The notes under the pieces are model-generated. The model saw only the letters and a list, made by a program, of their open reading frames with translations, was not told where the DNA came from and did no database searches. Source: Priapulus caudatus (lineage: Eukaryota; Priapulida; Priapulimorpha; Priapulimorphida; Priapulidae). From it: 31,475 nt of DNA. Where the stretch lies: assembly GCF_000485595.1 (NCBI RefSeq), contig NW_014577138.1, positions 514,858 to 546,332 on the forward strand, read 5' to 3'. Shown one piece after another: positions 20,371 to 30,945 of the stretch (position 1 is the first letter of the stretch; every line of letters begins with the position of its first letter). The translations under genes were made by a program, and so were the position numbers.

Positions 20371-21465
20371 TTTTTTTAATAAACCCCCATTATTCTTTTT
20401 TAGAGTAGCACAGCCTTGATAAATATTGTGAATTTCGTATGGGCCAACCCATTCATTTTCCAGCCTAGAGCCCTTTCTGCCTATTTTCCTGTAATTTTTT
20501 TTGAGAACGTGGTCTCCTATCTTGAATATAAATGCCTTAAATCCTTTAGACTGGCGAATGTGGTACTATTTTTTTGTCTTGTGCCGTATGTATGTTTGCT
20601 TTCACTTTTACAAAGCATGATTCCATGTCTTCAATCCTATTTGTGATAGTTTTTGTGTCTGGTTCTGAGGTTGGTAACATGGGAGCATACTGGTGGTCAT
20701 CAAGCAATGCGAGCTCAGAGAATAGCTTTGGCTCTCTCCCAAACATAAGATAAAAAGGGGAGAACTTTGTTGAAGCTTGTTGAGATGTATTTATGCTATA
20801 AGTAATGGGGTCAAGTAGTGTGTCCCAGTTATTTTTATTCTCATTTGACAGTTTTCTTAGTGCTCGTTTAATTGTTTGATTAGTTCGCTCATCCTGTCCA
20901 TTCGTTTGTGGGTGCTAAGCCAATGTAATGAGGTGTTTTATGTTGAATTTTACCAACAATAATCCATTTATTGACTTACCAATTTCTCTGCCTTGGTCAG
21001 TAATTATTCTTTCTGGTGGGCCATATTGGTAGAATATTTTTGTGTAAGAATTGCAGACGGCTTCTGCTTCTTTGCGTTGAAGGGGGAAAGCAACCACATA
21101 TTTTGTAAAAAGATCTGTCATTGTAAGAACATATTTGAAACCATTACTTGTTTCTGGAAGGGGACCAATGAGATCAGCTCCAACGACTTGCCAAGGCCGG
21201 ATAGTTATTATCGGATGAAGCTCAGGCGTAACTGTTTTTATCGTTTCCATTTTTTGGCATTTATCACATGACTTAATTCTGTTAGTTAGATCAGATCCCA
21301 TCCCGTACCAATAATACCTACTAGTTGCCTTCTGCAAAGTTTTGTTGATTCCCATGTGGCCCCCATGCTCTGAATCGTGGCAGTCTTGAAAGATTGTCAT
21401 TTTCCTCATTGGTGAAGATGCAACGTCGTCCTTTCCCATCCGTTGTCACATACATCAGTATTCCA
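20371..21465 (-). pseudogene. Integrase (D,D35E) of a Ginger/KRBA2-like or gypsy-derived element
   Basis: Retroviral-type integrase. In order: zinc-binding H-H-C-C module (DCHDSEHGGHMG...IKSCDKCQK, about 21370-21250); core with WQVVGADLIGPLP (first Asp), ERIITDQGRE (second Asp) and HPQTNGQDERTNQTIKRAL (Glu). Exactly 35 positions separate the second Asp from the Glu, counting one premature stop (TAG at 20915-20917) where the family has Tyr. Then FSPFYLMFGREPKL, and after a frameshift near 20570 the C-terminal module FKIGDHVLKKNYRK and ENEWVGPYEIHNIY. An N-terminal frameshift lies near 21425. No reverse transcriptase precedes it, which with the Ulp1-like piece favours a Ginger-type DNA transposon over gypsy. 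Confidence 0.8.
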
Positions 21466-21634
21466 GCTGCAATATATATGGCAGGAATATGATAGAATAG
21501 GATAGAAAGAATAGCTTATTATTGCCCGTGAAAAAATACTGATGGGGTTAAACATAGTTTCAGGGCGCGAAACGAGGGAGAAGCAAACAATATTTGGTAA
21601 GGAAGGGTGAGTAAGTGAGAATGAGCAAGGGATA

Positions 21635-21656
21635 TGTGTGTGTGTGTGTGTGTGTG
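21635..21656. repeat. TG microsatellite
   Basis: About 11 TG units, followed by a short CpG-rich stretch. Confidence 0.9.
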
Positions 21657-21737
21657 CGTTGCGTGCGGCGTGCCGTGCGGCGCATCCAACCCGGAATTGC
21701 AGGTGGCGCCGTGGGTCTGGCATGATGTGTACGCTGA

Positions 21738-21757
21738 AAGAGAGAGAGAGAGAGAGG
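21738..21757. repeat. AG microsatellite
   Basis: About 10 AG units. Confidence 0.9.
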
Positions 21758-22055
21758 GAGCAAGAGTACTTGCTTATATTATAATTAATATTAAACCAGT
21801 AATATATGTAAATATCTTCGTCATAAAATTCCTTTGCCTATTTCCGAAGGGTTTGTCGGTATTTGGTCATATGTTGAAGGTACACTGCTTCTCGCACATA
21901 GTTTCTGACATCAATTAATGAATGGGGCTTTTTGTCCTCAAGTTGCTGTAAAATTATTAATTTATAATAAGATAAGATATATGTTCCAAGCAGCCGATTT
22001 CTTCGTGATTTATATACCTTAACACGGCTGGTTTTTACCTTCAAACACTTCATCA

Positions 22056-22530
22056 TTGGCCTCCGTCCGTCTCGGAAGACAATGGATTGCGCCCTGTTTG
22101 GCCGGAGCAACATCTACGATGACTGTACAGGCCTATCCTAGAGTGGCAGTCCTTGTTGCAGTCCTCGCAGATGAAGATTGTGTCGTTGATTGGATGTGAT
22201 GCCTTCTTTTTGTGTTGTCTCAGCGCCCTGAGCTCACTACGATCCTCCTCTGCCCTGATTACTCCCGATCTCACAGTATGCTTCCAGGAGAGGCAGTCTT
22301 CTGCATGTCCTCCATATCTATATGTGCTGACTGAGGGTTCCTCTTGCACGAGTCCTTGTATCTTAGCTGGGGACGGACTGTGGGACGAGTACCATATTCC
22401 AGCTGGCTGTACAGGTAGGGATTCAGTTTTGCCTCTTGTCTGTTATAGTTTGTCCATGTTTCGCTTCCATAAAGGAGAGTACTGAGGAAACAAGCCTGGT
22501 AGACTAAACTTGGTGCACAGTGTCCACAAC
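22056..22530 (-). pseudogene. Non-LTR retrotransposon (LINE) ORF2 C-terminus
   Basis: The 3' end of an endonuclease/reverse-transcriptase protein. The minus strand shows VYQACFLSTLLYGSETW and NRQEAKLN (about 22510-22440), typical of the region after the RT domain. It then shows PQLRYKDSCKRN (about 22370), and finally FICEDCNKDCHSRIGLYSHR (about 22170), the Cys-His terminal finger found in many RTE/CR1-like LINEs. The segment between the first two blocks is shortened compared with the family, and at least two frame changes are needed. Being 5'-truncated is usual for LINE copies. Clade cannot be fixed from this tail. Confidence 0.75.
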
Positions 22531-22790
22531 CACAACCACATCCACCGTAACCACATGGTAATTAAAACTCGTGGTAGTATTAGTATTTTACCACAGACTA
22601 TTAATCATGTAGAACTCATATCTTACCTTATCCTTGGTGTCTTAGTCGTCGGCATCTGTCTCCTCGGCGGCTCTTTCAGTTCCCCCTACTGTAGTGGCCC
22701 TAGGGGTGGCCAGACTGGACTTTCAAACGTGCTGCGGTTAGCACGTGTAATTTATTTGTGTCGGGATCCTTTTCTGCTCCTACGGTGAAG
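22531..22790. other. No gene seen
   Basis: Spacer with CCACAAC/CCACATC words near 22527-22560. Nothing recognised. Confidence 0.4.
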
Positions 22791-23700
22791 GTAGGACGGT
22801 GATGCAGTAGCAAGAAAAGTCCCAGAGTGAAATGAACGCAAGTCCTTAGATAGTCTTTATACAACGGATGGTTATATTCATCGTTTACGACTAACATGAA
22901 TAACGTTCACTGCCCATATCTCAAATATAGCGTAGAGATATATATATATATATTTACTCATGTCACGTTTACGTTACCTCGTTAGGTGATTACACGTTTA
23001 ACTTAACTCTTAGCTATTCTACGGTTAATATTGTAGCCATCTCTGTCTCTCCCCGTCGTGTGCTCCGCGGCTCGGCACGAGTTCGTGGGTTGGCAGTGTG
23101 TCTCCCTCTCTGGGGTGGGCTATAGCTCTGCGCCCTCCCTTAGTATAGGATATTCCTTCTCGGGCGTCGTCCTGCTCGTGGGTGGCTCTCCCTCCGATGG
23201 TGTGTGTGCGCTCTCACGAGCGTGATCGTTCATTTGTTCATTCGTTCGTTCGTTCGTTCGTGGCCGTCCGAATACTGACTGTGTTTACCGTTGGATCTGG
23301 GCTGCTTATATAGGACCCCGCGGTGACGTAGGATCTTGGCAGTGCCGCCCTCTCCTGTGCCTCAGGTGCCTGGGTGTTGTCACCCCCCTCGCTTGACACG
23401 TGTACGGGTGATGCAACCCCATTGATCCAGTATATACACGAGCGTCGCACCCCCGTGTCTGCCACGTGCTCGGCCAGCGCCGCTCTCTCGCCCGGCGCGT
23501 GTACGTGGTGGCGCAACACCATGACCTCCCACATCTGGTAGCTATGGGACCCCCCTCCCCCGCGCTTGTCTGTGTCGTTGGGGAAAACTTTACCTGTTGC
23601 CAGAAAACTCTGTTGTTGTTGAACTGGTCTCTGGTTGTATGACGTCATCCCTGCTAAAATCTCCACAATTCTTCACCCCCCCCCCCCTGAAATCTCCACA
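22791..23700 (-). promoter_or_regulatory. LTR-like or promoter region read on the minus strand
   Basis: On the minus strand this begins near 23700 with TGTGGAGATTT, which recurs about 32 bp later as a direct repeat. A full CRE palindrome TGACGTCA lies at 23640-23647. A TATA box (TATATAAG, 23305-23312) sits about 330 bp downstream. A TTCG tetranucleotide array is at 23240-23260. A long GC-rich leader then passes into AT-rich sequence. The plan resembles a U3-R-U5 long terminal repeat, but the far end and target duplication are not identified. A stand-alone Pol II promoter is the alternative. Confidence 0.4.
23240..23260. repeat. TTCG tetranucleotide microsatellite
   Basis: About five TTCG units within a slightly longer degenerate stretch beginning TTCATTTGTTCA. 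Confidence 0.9.
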
Positions 23701-23759
23701 CTACCCCCAACGCAGTTAATCAATTTATCCCACATATTATAGAGATTATAAGCGGAATC

Positions 23760-24075
23760 ATATCTGAAGTTGTAGCACGACGTTGAAACAGGTTCGTGTG
23801 TAAGAATTTCTTCGTCAGAAATGCGTTTGCTGACCACAGCCATCTCGCCGGAAACGTGTTTTCATGCTTCGTTTGTTGTGATGTGACGTTTCACGTGACC
23901 CGCATGACGTTTTTGGTGGAAACAAAAGACCTGCGCAGTGTCCCTGCGCACTGGCGCAACGATCATCTTTTTCCACGGCTGCCTTTTCTAATGGCACACC
24001 GGGACTCCACAGTGCAGTTACACAGAGTACCGGTACATTACCAAGCAGCGCCAGCGCTCGATCAATAGTGTTGCT
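23760..24075. promoter_or_regulatory. Candidate regulatory cluster (E-box, CRE half-sites)
   Basis: A compact block near 23880-23915 contains TGACG, CACGTG and ATGACG words, followed by two TGCGCA words (about 23933 and 23945). No gene start is seen nearby. The call rests on motif density only. Confidence 0.25.
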
Positions 24076-24560
24076 AAGCGACTGGGCTAGTATGCATTTT
24101 TTCAGTGAAAATTTGCATGTTATATATGTATATATATATAAAAACCATGCAGGCTACTAATGCAAGGTGGTCCACAACGTAAAATTCAAACATGTAAAAC
24201 TGGGAACTTTAGAAGAGTACTTTAGATTATGTGAACTTATGTGAGCTAAGCACACATTATGAGCGCAAAGTCCCTTGCGGCCGGGCTCCAGGGTCTGCTT
24301 AAGGGCTCCGGAAGCTCAGAGGTTTTAGATGCTCTCTGGTTCAATCTGAGCCTTTGGAGCGTTTTGCACAAATTTTTTGAGTCATGAGTGATGTCATTTT
24401 CCATTGTTCAATTTGTATAGTAGTGTGAATCACTGAATGTAACCAGTAAAATGTTATAAAGCAAAGTGCGAAAAATGCAAATAAACATTATAAGGTGAAA
24501 CTATATTTCGCTATATTTTGTTCGGATAGAGCTCCGTTACTGAGTAGAATCTCGTAATGA
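24076..24560. other. No gene seen
   Basis: AT-rich spacer with a TATATA run near 24121-24140 and a short GC-rich patch (GGCCGGGCTCCAGGG, about 24280-24294) that may be the terminal part of the neighbouring hAT relic. Confidence 0.4.
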
Positions 24561-24565
24561 AAGCT

Positions 24566-24790
24566 TTAAATTCCCAGTTTCCTTTTCCAAATTGCTGCCC
24601 AGGCATCTGCTGCTTCATGGAAGGGGAAGTCCTGAGCTGATGGGCCTTCCACAGACACCATTATAAGGGCATTTAGTGTGTCCTGTTTCAGTCTTGCCCT
24701 GTCTTCAGTTTTGATCCTCTTTAATGCAGAAAATCCCCGTTTGCAAAATAAAAATACAATACTGTGATGTAAAATACACTTGGAAGTTGG
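24566..24790 (-). pseudogene. hAT transposase C-terminal dimerisation fragment
   Basis: The minus strand reads FCKRGFSALKRIKTEDRARLKQ, then TLNALIMVSVEGPSAQDF, then DAWAAIWKRKL and a stop. This is the end of the hAT C-terminal dimerisation region (Dimer_Tnp_hAT), in the ZNF862-like branch, where members read E-C-x-R-G-F-S...K followed by L...I..EGP. The Cys and RGFS are kept. All upstream parts (BED finger, catalytic core) are missing. The frame is clean over its 75 or so codons. Confidence 0.75.
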
Positions 24791-24809
24791 ATATAAAGCC
24801 CTGTACATG

Positions 24810-25185
24810 TTATCACAAGATTTCCTGTTTAATTTAACTCATTTATTATCATCACCTGCATCACATATCACATCATGATCAGTCTTACTAGTGAAATTAC
24901 ATTAGTATATTAAAGAGTGGCATGAAAATTCCAGGTTTCTACTCACTGGTACACAACCTGTACGGTACACTCTGGAGTACACTACACCCATTTGATCATT
25001 TTGACCCATTTTTCCATTTTCTACTCAATCATTTTGATTAAATATAACTACTATACGTTAAATATGTCATCTTTACCCTAGGAGCTATGGGCATACAAAC
25101 ATGCTCTCTCTACGCATAGATCTTGACATAGATTTGTATGATTTCAATAATATGAGAAAATCCTAACGTGTTACGTCCATGTCAA
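24810..25185. other. No gene seen
   Basis: AT-rich spacer between the hAT fragment and the gag relic. Nothing recognised. Confidence 0.45.
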
Positions 25186-25188
25186 TGA

Positions 25189-25983
25189 TTACAAGGTAGC
25201 ACTGCCTACTAAAGTACTATACAAACTCACGCAGCCATCAATTAAAGGTGGGGGTGATTTTTTATTTAAACAGAATCGACTTACCAGTTCCGTCTTGATA
25301 AGATAACCATGGGTACCGACTCTTTTCTTCTTTTTTCTGTTTTTGCTAGCTGGAGGCAGCTCATCACTCGCAGTTTCATTGTCAGTGATGCTACTGCTCG
25401 TGCAAGCGTTTGTTGTCTCCTTGTTCTGTACTGCTCTTGTTACCAATGGTTTATCATCAATGGTCTGAATCAATCGTTCGAGGATGCGTTTGTCTTTCTG
25501 TTCGAACCAAACTAACAACAATGCTCCGACTTCTCTCTTAGTTTTGTGGCATATGCTGCAATTGTTTCCCCAGCCTGCTGTTTCTGCTTACCAAAAATGT
25601 AAACGGCATGAATAGTGTTTTTCTTGGGTATCTAGTGTAAATTCAGTTTCCTGACTTGTCTCTGGTAATCAGTCTCTGTGATAGCTAGTACAGGGTTGAG
25701 TGCTGGTGGGTCAGGTAGGTATTTAATCTTGTTACGTATTTCTTGACCTCCGTAACGGCGTAGGCATGTCACAGTCATTTTCCTGAACTTTCTGCAGTAT
25801 AAGTTTCTCCTCGAACTCCTCGAGCAATTCCTCCCATGCAGGACCAACATTTAGTCTACTGGCAGGTGGCGTGAAGGGGATGATGTGTAGAACGATACCT
25901 GCTACATGGATGTACTGCACTGGCAGTTGCCCTTGCAAGGCGGTATTATCTTCCTGAACGATGGCTCCATTCCCCTCAGCCAT
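25189..25983 (-). pseudogene. Ty3/gypsy gag relic
   Basis: Capsid-type protein of an LTR retrotransposon. The start ATG at 25981-25983 opens MAEGNGAIVQED. The matrix/capsid part includes FTPPASRLNVGPAWEELLEE. After a frameshift near 25755 it reads YGGQEIRNKIKYLPDP, then DYQRQVRKLN. After a stop and frame change near 25630, KNTIHAVYIFGKQKQQAGET and YATKLREKSE mark the capsid core (Retrotrans_gag). WFEQKDKRILERLIQT follows in another frame, then a basic KNRKKKKR tail. No zinc knuckle is seen. At least three lesions. It lies downstream of an integrase fragment of gypsy type on the same strand, the reverse of the usual gag-pol order. Confidence 0.65.
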
Positions 25984-26044
25984 GTTACTATGGTTCTTGC
26001 TTGTTATTATGATACGTATTTTAATAATACCAGATCAAGATTCA

Positions 26045-26486
26045 TAATCTTATAGCCGTTTTCCTCGTCGCCATTGTTATCTGTGATAAGGAGGAAGTCT
26101 TCCCTGTTCAATGTGAAGAGATCCATTCCTAGCTTGGTCCATGGAGCTGCTGGTACCTCATGAGGCTGCAGTGGCTCTTTCTGCTGCCTTGCTTGGAGCT
26201 CTTGACATGCATCACAGTCCTTTGTAATACGTTCTATGCCCTTGTTGATGTTAGGCCAGAAAACTGTTTAACAGGCCAATCACCTTGTTCTCTCAATCCC
26301 CATTTGGCCAATGTGCAGTTGCCTCAGGATGTCATCTCGAAGCATTTGTGGGATGACAACCTGTCTTCCCTTGACGAGAACTCTGAGTTCGTCTCTATAT
26401 AGCCAAAACGTACCCAGTGATGTAGGAACTTCCTTAACATGATTGCCATAATCATCTTCGTTGTCTAGGTTGTGTGAATATTTCAT
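26045..26486 (-). pseudogene. Ty3/gypsy integrase fragment (zinc-binding module and core start)
   Basis: The frame opens at ATG 26484-26486, overlapping the stop of the upstream OTU-like ORF by ATGA. It reads FWLYRDELRVLVKGRQVVIP and LRDDILRQLHIGQMGIERTR. After a frame change near 26280 it continues VFWPNINKGIERITKDCDAC (zinc-binding Cys pair) and PWTKLGMDLFTL, where the core's first Asp lies. It ends near 26045, before the second Asp and Glu. This matches gypsy integrase. The missing upstream RT/RNase H indicates truncation on that side, even though the ATGA overlap looks organised. Confidence 0.75.
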
Positions 26487-27640
26487 TCAAAGTCGTCACT
26501 TTCTATAGGGGAAAGGGGATCAAGAATTATGTCAACCTCGTTAATTTCTGGGGTGAGCTGTTCTGTACGTATGGATTTTTCCATTGTGGCTATATCATCT
26601 ATGTCATCTGTGACCGTGTCACCACTCGGATTCGAAGGAGTTGTGGATTCTGAGTCAGAGTCCAGACATTGGATATAGTCAGAGCTTTCCTGTAGTTGCT
26701 GCGGTTTTGAGGCTGGTTTTTCTTCTCTGATGGAGTCTTGCTGTAACTCGACAGGTTGCTGCTTAGTCACGTTTTCAGTAGCATTGCAGGCACTTGTGGA
26801 TTCAGAATCAGAATAGAGACTGAATATAGTCGGGCCTTGTAGCCATGTGCGCTTCCAGTATTTGTGGTGGTTTCGAGGCCAGTTGTCACTGATGGGGTCC
26901 TGGTGAAACTCGACAGGTTGTTGCACGTTTTCAATTAGTGAAGCAAAATGATTAGGAAACCATGCTTTACGTTTCAGTGGCTGTTGATTCATTCTTTTTT
27001 TTGCCCGGATAGACGACATTGTCCAAAATTTACTGATAGCTTGTTGATTAGGGTTGACATTGCACGGTGTGAAAGTTACGTTTAGGGATGTGTATACCGA
27101 TATTACAGGGACATTTAGGTGATTGGACAATGCCATCATGCGCCATACAGAAGACCATGATTGTGGCCTCGCACAATCCAGGCGATCTTCTTCATACTCG
27201 AGGGATATTAATGATAATCTTGGGTATGCTGGATGGGCCCTAATGTCTTTGCCATTGAGTACCATCTCGATACAACATCTATATCTAAGCTCAATAGATA
27301 TCGACTCATCGCCCCTTAACAGTATTGAAAACGCATTTAACAAACAATCTCTATCACCACTACATGCGAGGGCATGTTTACCATTGTATGGTAGTCAGTG
27401 ATAATTGCCTCTGAGACAGTCTTTTTGCCAGTGTGAAAAGTCCGTTGGCTGTTCAATGACGACTTTATGTTTCTTTACAAGTAGCCATTCCCTCTGCACA
27501 ATGCACGACAGCTTCTTTATTCCCTGCTTCGCAGCCTGCAATGATAAAGAAAGGCTGGCATTGTGGATGGTGTACCCTAATCTATGCATGGAATTTAGTT
27601 GTTTGACTGTCGCTACTACAGATTTAAAGGACCTGTATCC
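26483..27640 (-). pseudogene. OTU-like cysteine protease protein (mobile-element associated), one in-frame stop
   Basis: One minus-strand frame runs from about 27640 to 26483, broken only by a TGA at 27393-27395. It begins FKSVVATVKQLNSMHRLGYT, followed by WQKDCLRGNY, then HALACSGDRDCLLNAFSILL, the OTU catalytic loop with the Asp-x-x-Cys equivalent kept (usual form G-D-G-N-C-L). Next are LRGDESISIELRYRCCIEM, WSSVWRMMALSNHLNVPVIS and an acidic, Ser/Thr-rich low-complexity tail to 26483. The OTU His region is not clear. Known relatives are OTU- or vertnin-like proteins multiplied in invertebrate genomes. OTU enzymes remove ubiquitin-like modifiers; activity here is unproven. It may be nearly intact, as only one stop interrupts it. 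Confidence 0.65.
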
Positions 27641-27644
27641 TCCT

Positions 27645-28255
27645 TAGCCCTCTCAAACTGCTGGTAGCAATTATAGTAAAACGCAACATAAATTGGGAAT
27701 AATAAGTATATATATCCTGTTAAATAATAATTCTCACCAACTTTGCTCTTGCGTATCTCTGGATCTCCAAAACCTGTCTATACGGTAGCACTTTGCGGAT
27801 GCCTTACTGTGCTGATCATCCTGGACGCGGTTTTTCCGCTCCGAACGAGGCATTTGCTCGGTTGATTCTCTAACTAAGTTAGCTCTCTAATCTGGATCTG
27901 ATATCATCACCAATATAGCGCTAGCTAGCTTAATTTCGTCCAAAAACATTTGACCAATCACAAACGAGCTGAATAAAAATGTGGGATATCTAAAACTACA
28001 CAGATTTTTATTTATTATTAGACATAATTAGAAAAATAATTATCAAAAAAATTAAAAATCTATATATCTCATAAACAAATATTTTTAATAATTGTAATGA
28101 TATTGCGTTTATTTTACATAGGTAACTATGTTGCAGCACTCGGTTTATAATGAGTCGCGACTTCGATATCCCTTATTTACATACTTTTCGCTCGCCCACA
28201 CAACCCCCAAAATTGAACAAATACTGAGTGGCGACGCTTCTCCGTCGTCGGCCGG
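27645..28255. other. No gene seen; possible 5' exon of the OTU-like gene
   Basis: On the minus strand at about 27853-27740 a short open stretch MPRSERKNRVQDDQ ends near a donor-like GTTG/GTGAGA (about 27737). It could be a first exon of the OTU-like gene but has a frame conflict. The rest, 27860-28100, is AT-rich with no feature. Confidence 0.3.
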
Positions 28256-30280
28256 AGTCCTCACGGTCGGCGGTCATCCCCCTCACTCAGTCGGCGAGTT
28301 ACTTCGTCATTTACCTTTATCTGCTGTCGGCGAAGGCGGTGCAATGTGCGGTGCACATGCTCCTGTCCCTGGCATAGATCTGCGTCGCTCATTTCCCGAA
28401 CAGGTTCCGTGCGGATCAAGCCCACCTCGTCCAGCCATCGGTCATCCAGCCTCCATGGTTGCACGTCCGGGATAGGCGCTGTCAGGATACTTCATCTCCT
28501 CTGAGCTGTCCCACTCTCGGATCTCTGATTCGGTGACAGCAAGTCACTGGCTGATTCGGTCGCCGGTCGTCGCTCACGTTCGGCACTCGCTCGGCTCACA
28601 CGGCTAGCGTGGCTCCAATGCGTATCACTTCTCACTGTTCCCCTAGGTCGGGAGGGCGTCTCCCTCAACCCAGCAGAATTCTCGGACCGGTTGCCCGATT
28701 CACTACGGTGCCTCTATCGACGTACAGCAGCTACCCGCGGCTCTGTCATTCTCAACCTCTTATCAGCTGGAGGCGAGCGCGGCGCAGCTAGTTTACGCAT
28801 TACAACCTGCGGATTCTTTTTAGGCTCCGACCTGTGCTTCTCCTCACCAGTTTTCGGTCGGTCGGCGCAGGCCGTCAATGTAGCGCCTCTCCCTCCAGTC
28901 TTCCCCCTCTCCTTCGTCGCCCCGCTCTTCGCTTTCAGGTCTCACTGCGATGACTCGTCGGCATTCCGGATCACTCGCTTCCCCATAACAGCAGGTAGTG
29001 TGGGGTCGCCTACCGCATAGCCCTTTGCCTCCTCCTGTATTTCGTCATGAAGCCGGGTCTCACCTGCCACTGCTTCTCTCCCTCTCGCTGGTAACCGCCG
29101 GTTTTTCGGTGTGTATGCCGTAAGTGCGCTCGCATCCGATACTCGACTCGTGCAGCACACGTGTATATGCAACTCCTGAATGGACAGTGTACCCGCCACC
29201 CAGATGGAGTATGATATTCCCACTGGTGGTCTTGTGCATGCCTCATTGGTATTTGACAAGCACGGCACCACGCCCATCTATTCGGCGGCACCTGTTCGGC
29301 CCGATTCGTTGATTCGTTAAACTGTCGACGCAAGGGAGCCTTTCAACTCTTTACTTCCTCCAGCGTCTGGCGTCGAATCGCCCTCGGCGATCGAGGTTGG
29401 TCTAAATGTTCAGGCCAATCGACGTCGGTCGCTTCCTCCCTTCCTTTGCGTGAATTTTCCCCTCTGGCTTCTCCACTGTCGGCGGCGCGCTCGTCGGTCG
29501 CACTTCTCCTTCTGGATTAGGTTTGCGTCTGCGCTTCCCTCCTCGCCAGTCAGCCGAGCTACAGTGCGCAGCGTCTGCCAGGCTATTAGTTACTGATAAC
29601 GTAGACCCACTGTTCTCAGACGGCTGCTGCTCTGCTGTCACCGCTCTCTTCTCTCCTTCTCTCTCCCCGAACGCGGCCGTAGTGAGCACAGTCGTCGGCT
29701 CACACGCCTCGTCGGTGTGTACGGACAGCTTCCGCCTCCGCCGTCACGGGCAGCGCCAGCAAATCTTCCTCCACGACAACTCTATCCCGGACTCTCGCTT
29801 CTCCCGTCGCTACCGCTTTCGTTGGCGTCGGCCGTCGAATCGCCCGCGACGTTGGCGCGACTACGTGAAGCGCTGCTTTCTCCCTCTCTTTCGCTACGGG
29901 GCGATAGCGCTTCGCTGCTTTCGCGTACTTTGGCAGCAGCTATCTCCTCTCCCACGGCGCCTGATTCTATCGCGAGAGCCGCTTCTCTTTTGCTCGCGTC
30001 TTCGTGCTCGCTGTCGCTGCTCGATTTGCTCTCACTTGACTCATCTTCCCACTCTTCCCCGAGTAGCGAAATCGCATCAGCTCATCTCTCAGCGGGTGGA
30101 TCTGCCATCACGTCTTTTGTTCTCCGTGGTCACGCAAGAAATGCGGGAAGTCGGGTGTTACGCTTCCACTTTCAGGTGGTTTCGTGCGCAACCTGCACAC
30201 GTAACGTTTGCCCTCTGATCTCTCACGTTCGGCATGGATTCTCTGCCGACCACCAACGGGCATTCTCCGCCGTGCAACTG
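28256..30280 (-). pseudogene. CpG-rich region with a minus-strand acidic and zinc-finger-like protein relic
   Basis: About 2 kb of GC-rich, CpG-rich DNA. Large plus-strand ORFs here (29523-30286) read as serine, leucine and arginine low complexity and are probably antisense shadows. The minus strand is more protein-like. Near 30060-30000 it reads EEWEDESSESKSSSDSEHED, followed by KREAALAIESG. At 29330-29010 is a possible double finger, WCRACQIPMRHAQDHQWEYH then CPFRSCIYTCAARVEYRMRAH. At 28520-28260 it reads SEIREWDSSEEM and, after a frameshift, a conserved-looking RTEPVREMSDADLCQGQEHV tail ending in a stop. The pieces need several frame changes. It may be a gag-like or transposon ORF1 protein; I do not recognise the family. 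Confidence 0.35.
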
Positions 30281-30289
30281 CGGTAGCTA

Positions 30290-30945
30290 GGCTGCACTCC
30301 TATTTTTGTTGATGTCTGAGGTTTATAGTTGTGCGTTTCAGCTTATGGGGCATGCTGAGTGAGGCTCCAGAGTATTTCCCAAGTGTCGTGAAAGCTGACA
30401 AAAGGCCTGAATCAGTGTTAATGGCACGATAGCTATTCACCATTGTGAAGAATCACGTCAAAGATGATAGAAATGTCTCGTACACGCGTTTATTTTAGTC
30501 GAACACTGTGATGTAGTGTCAACAGCGGTAAACTGAAAGTATACAAAAAAGCTATCTTAAGTAAACTCTAACTCGAGTACGCATAAATACTGAGTAATTA
30601 AATAACCATTAAATGACTAAGTTCTTAGTTAAAAATCCTATTACTGTGCTTTAGGTTATACTCAAGCCGCTGCTGCCACCAACGGGAGATTTGAGAACTA
30701 AAGTAATGACAAATTTACATTAACTTTCTGACAGAAAAATTGGCATGAATGGTAGCCTAAAGATACCACAAGGCACCAGAAATTACCGTTTACAATGTAC
30801 ATGTATTTAAGCCATGAGGAATTACCTCACATGGGCCAACTAAATTATTAAATAAGGACAGAATCCTGCCAACCTCGCGACACTTATGATGGCATACAAA
30901 GGAAACTGATCGGTGTTACATGCCTCACATTCAAAGCTTCTAAAA
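30290..30945. other. No gene seen
   Basis: AT-rich spacer without recognisable coding, repeat or RNA features. Confidence 0.5.

Larger units (their letters stand above)
21466..22055. other. No gene seen; two microsatellites
   Basis: Spacer with a TG run at 21635-21656 and a GA run at 21738-21757. Minus-strand reading near 22055-21840 may be the 3' untranslated continuation of the LINE; it has no recognisable motif. Confidence 0.55.

Noticed and set aside
29523..30286. 231- and 189-codon plus-strand ORFs
   Set aside because: Low-complexity Ser/Leu/Arg composition in CpG-rich DNA, with more protein-like minus-strand frames opposite them.
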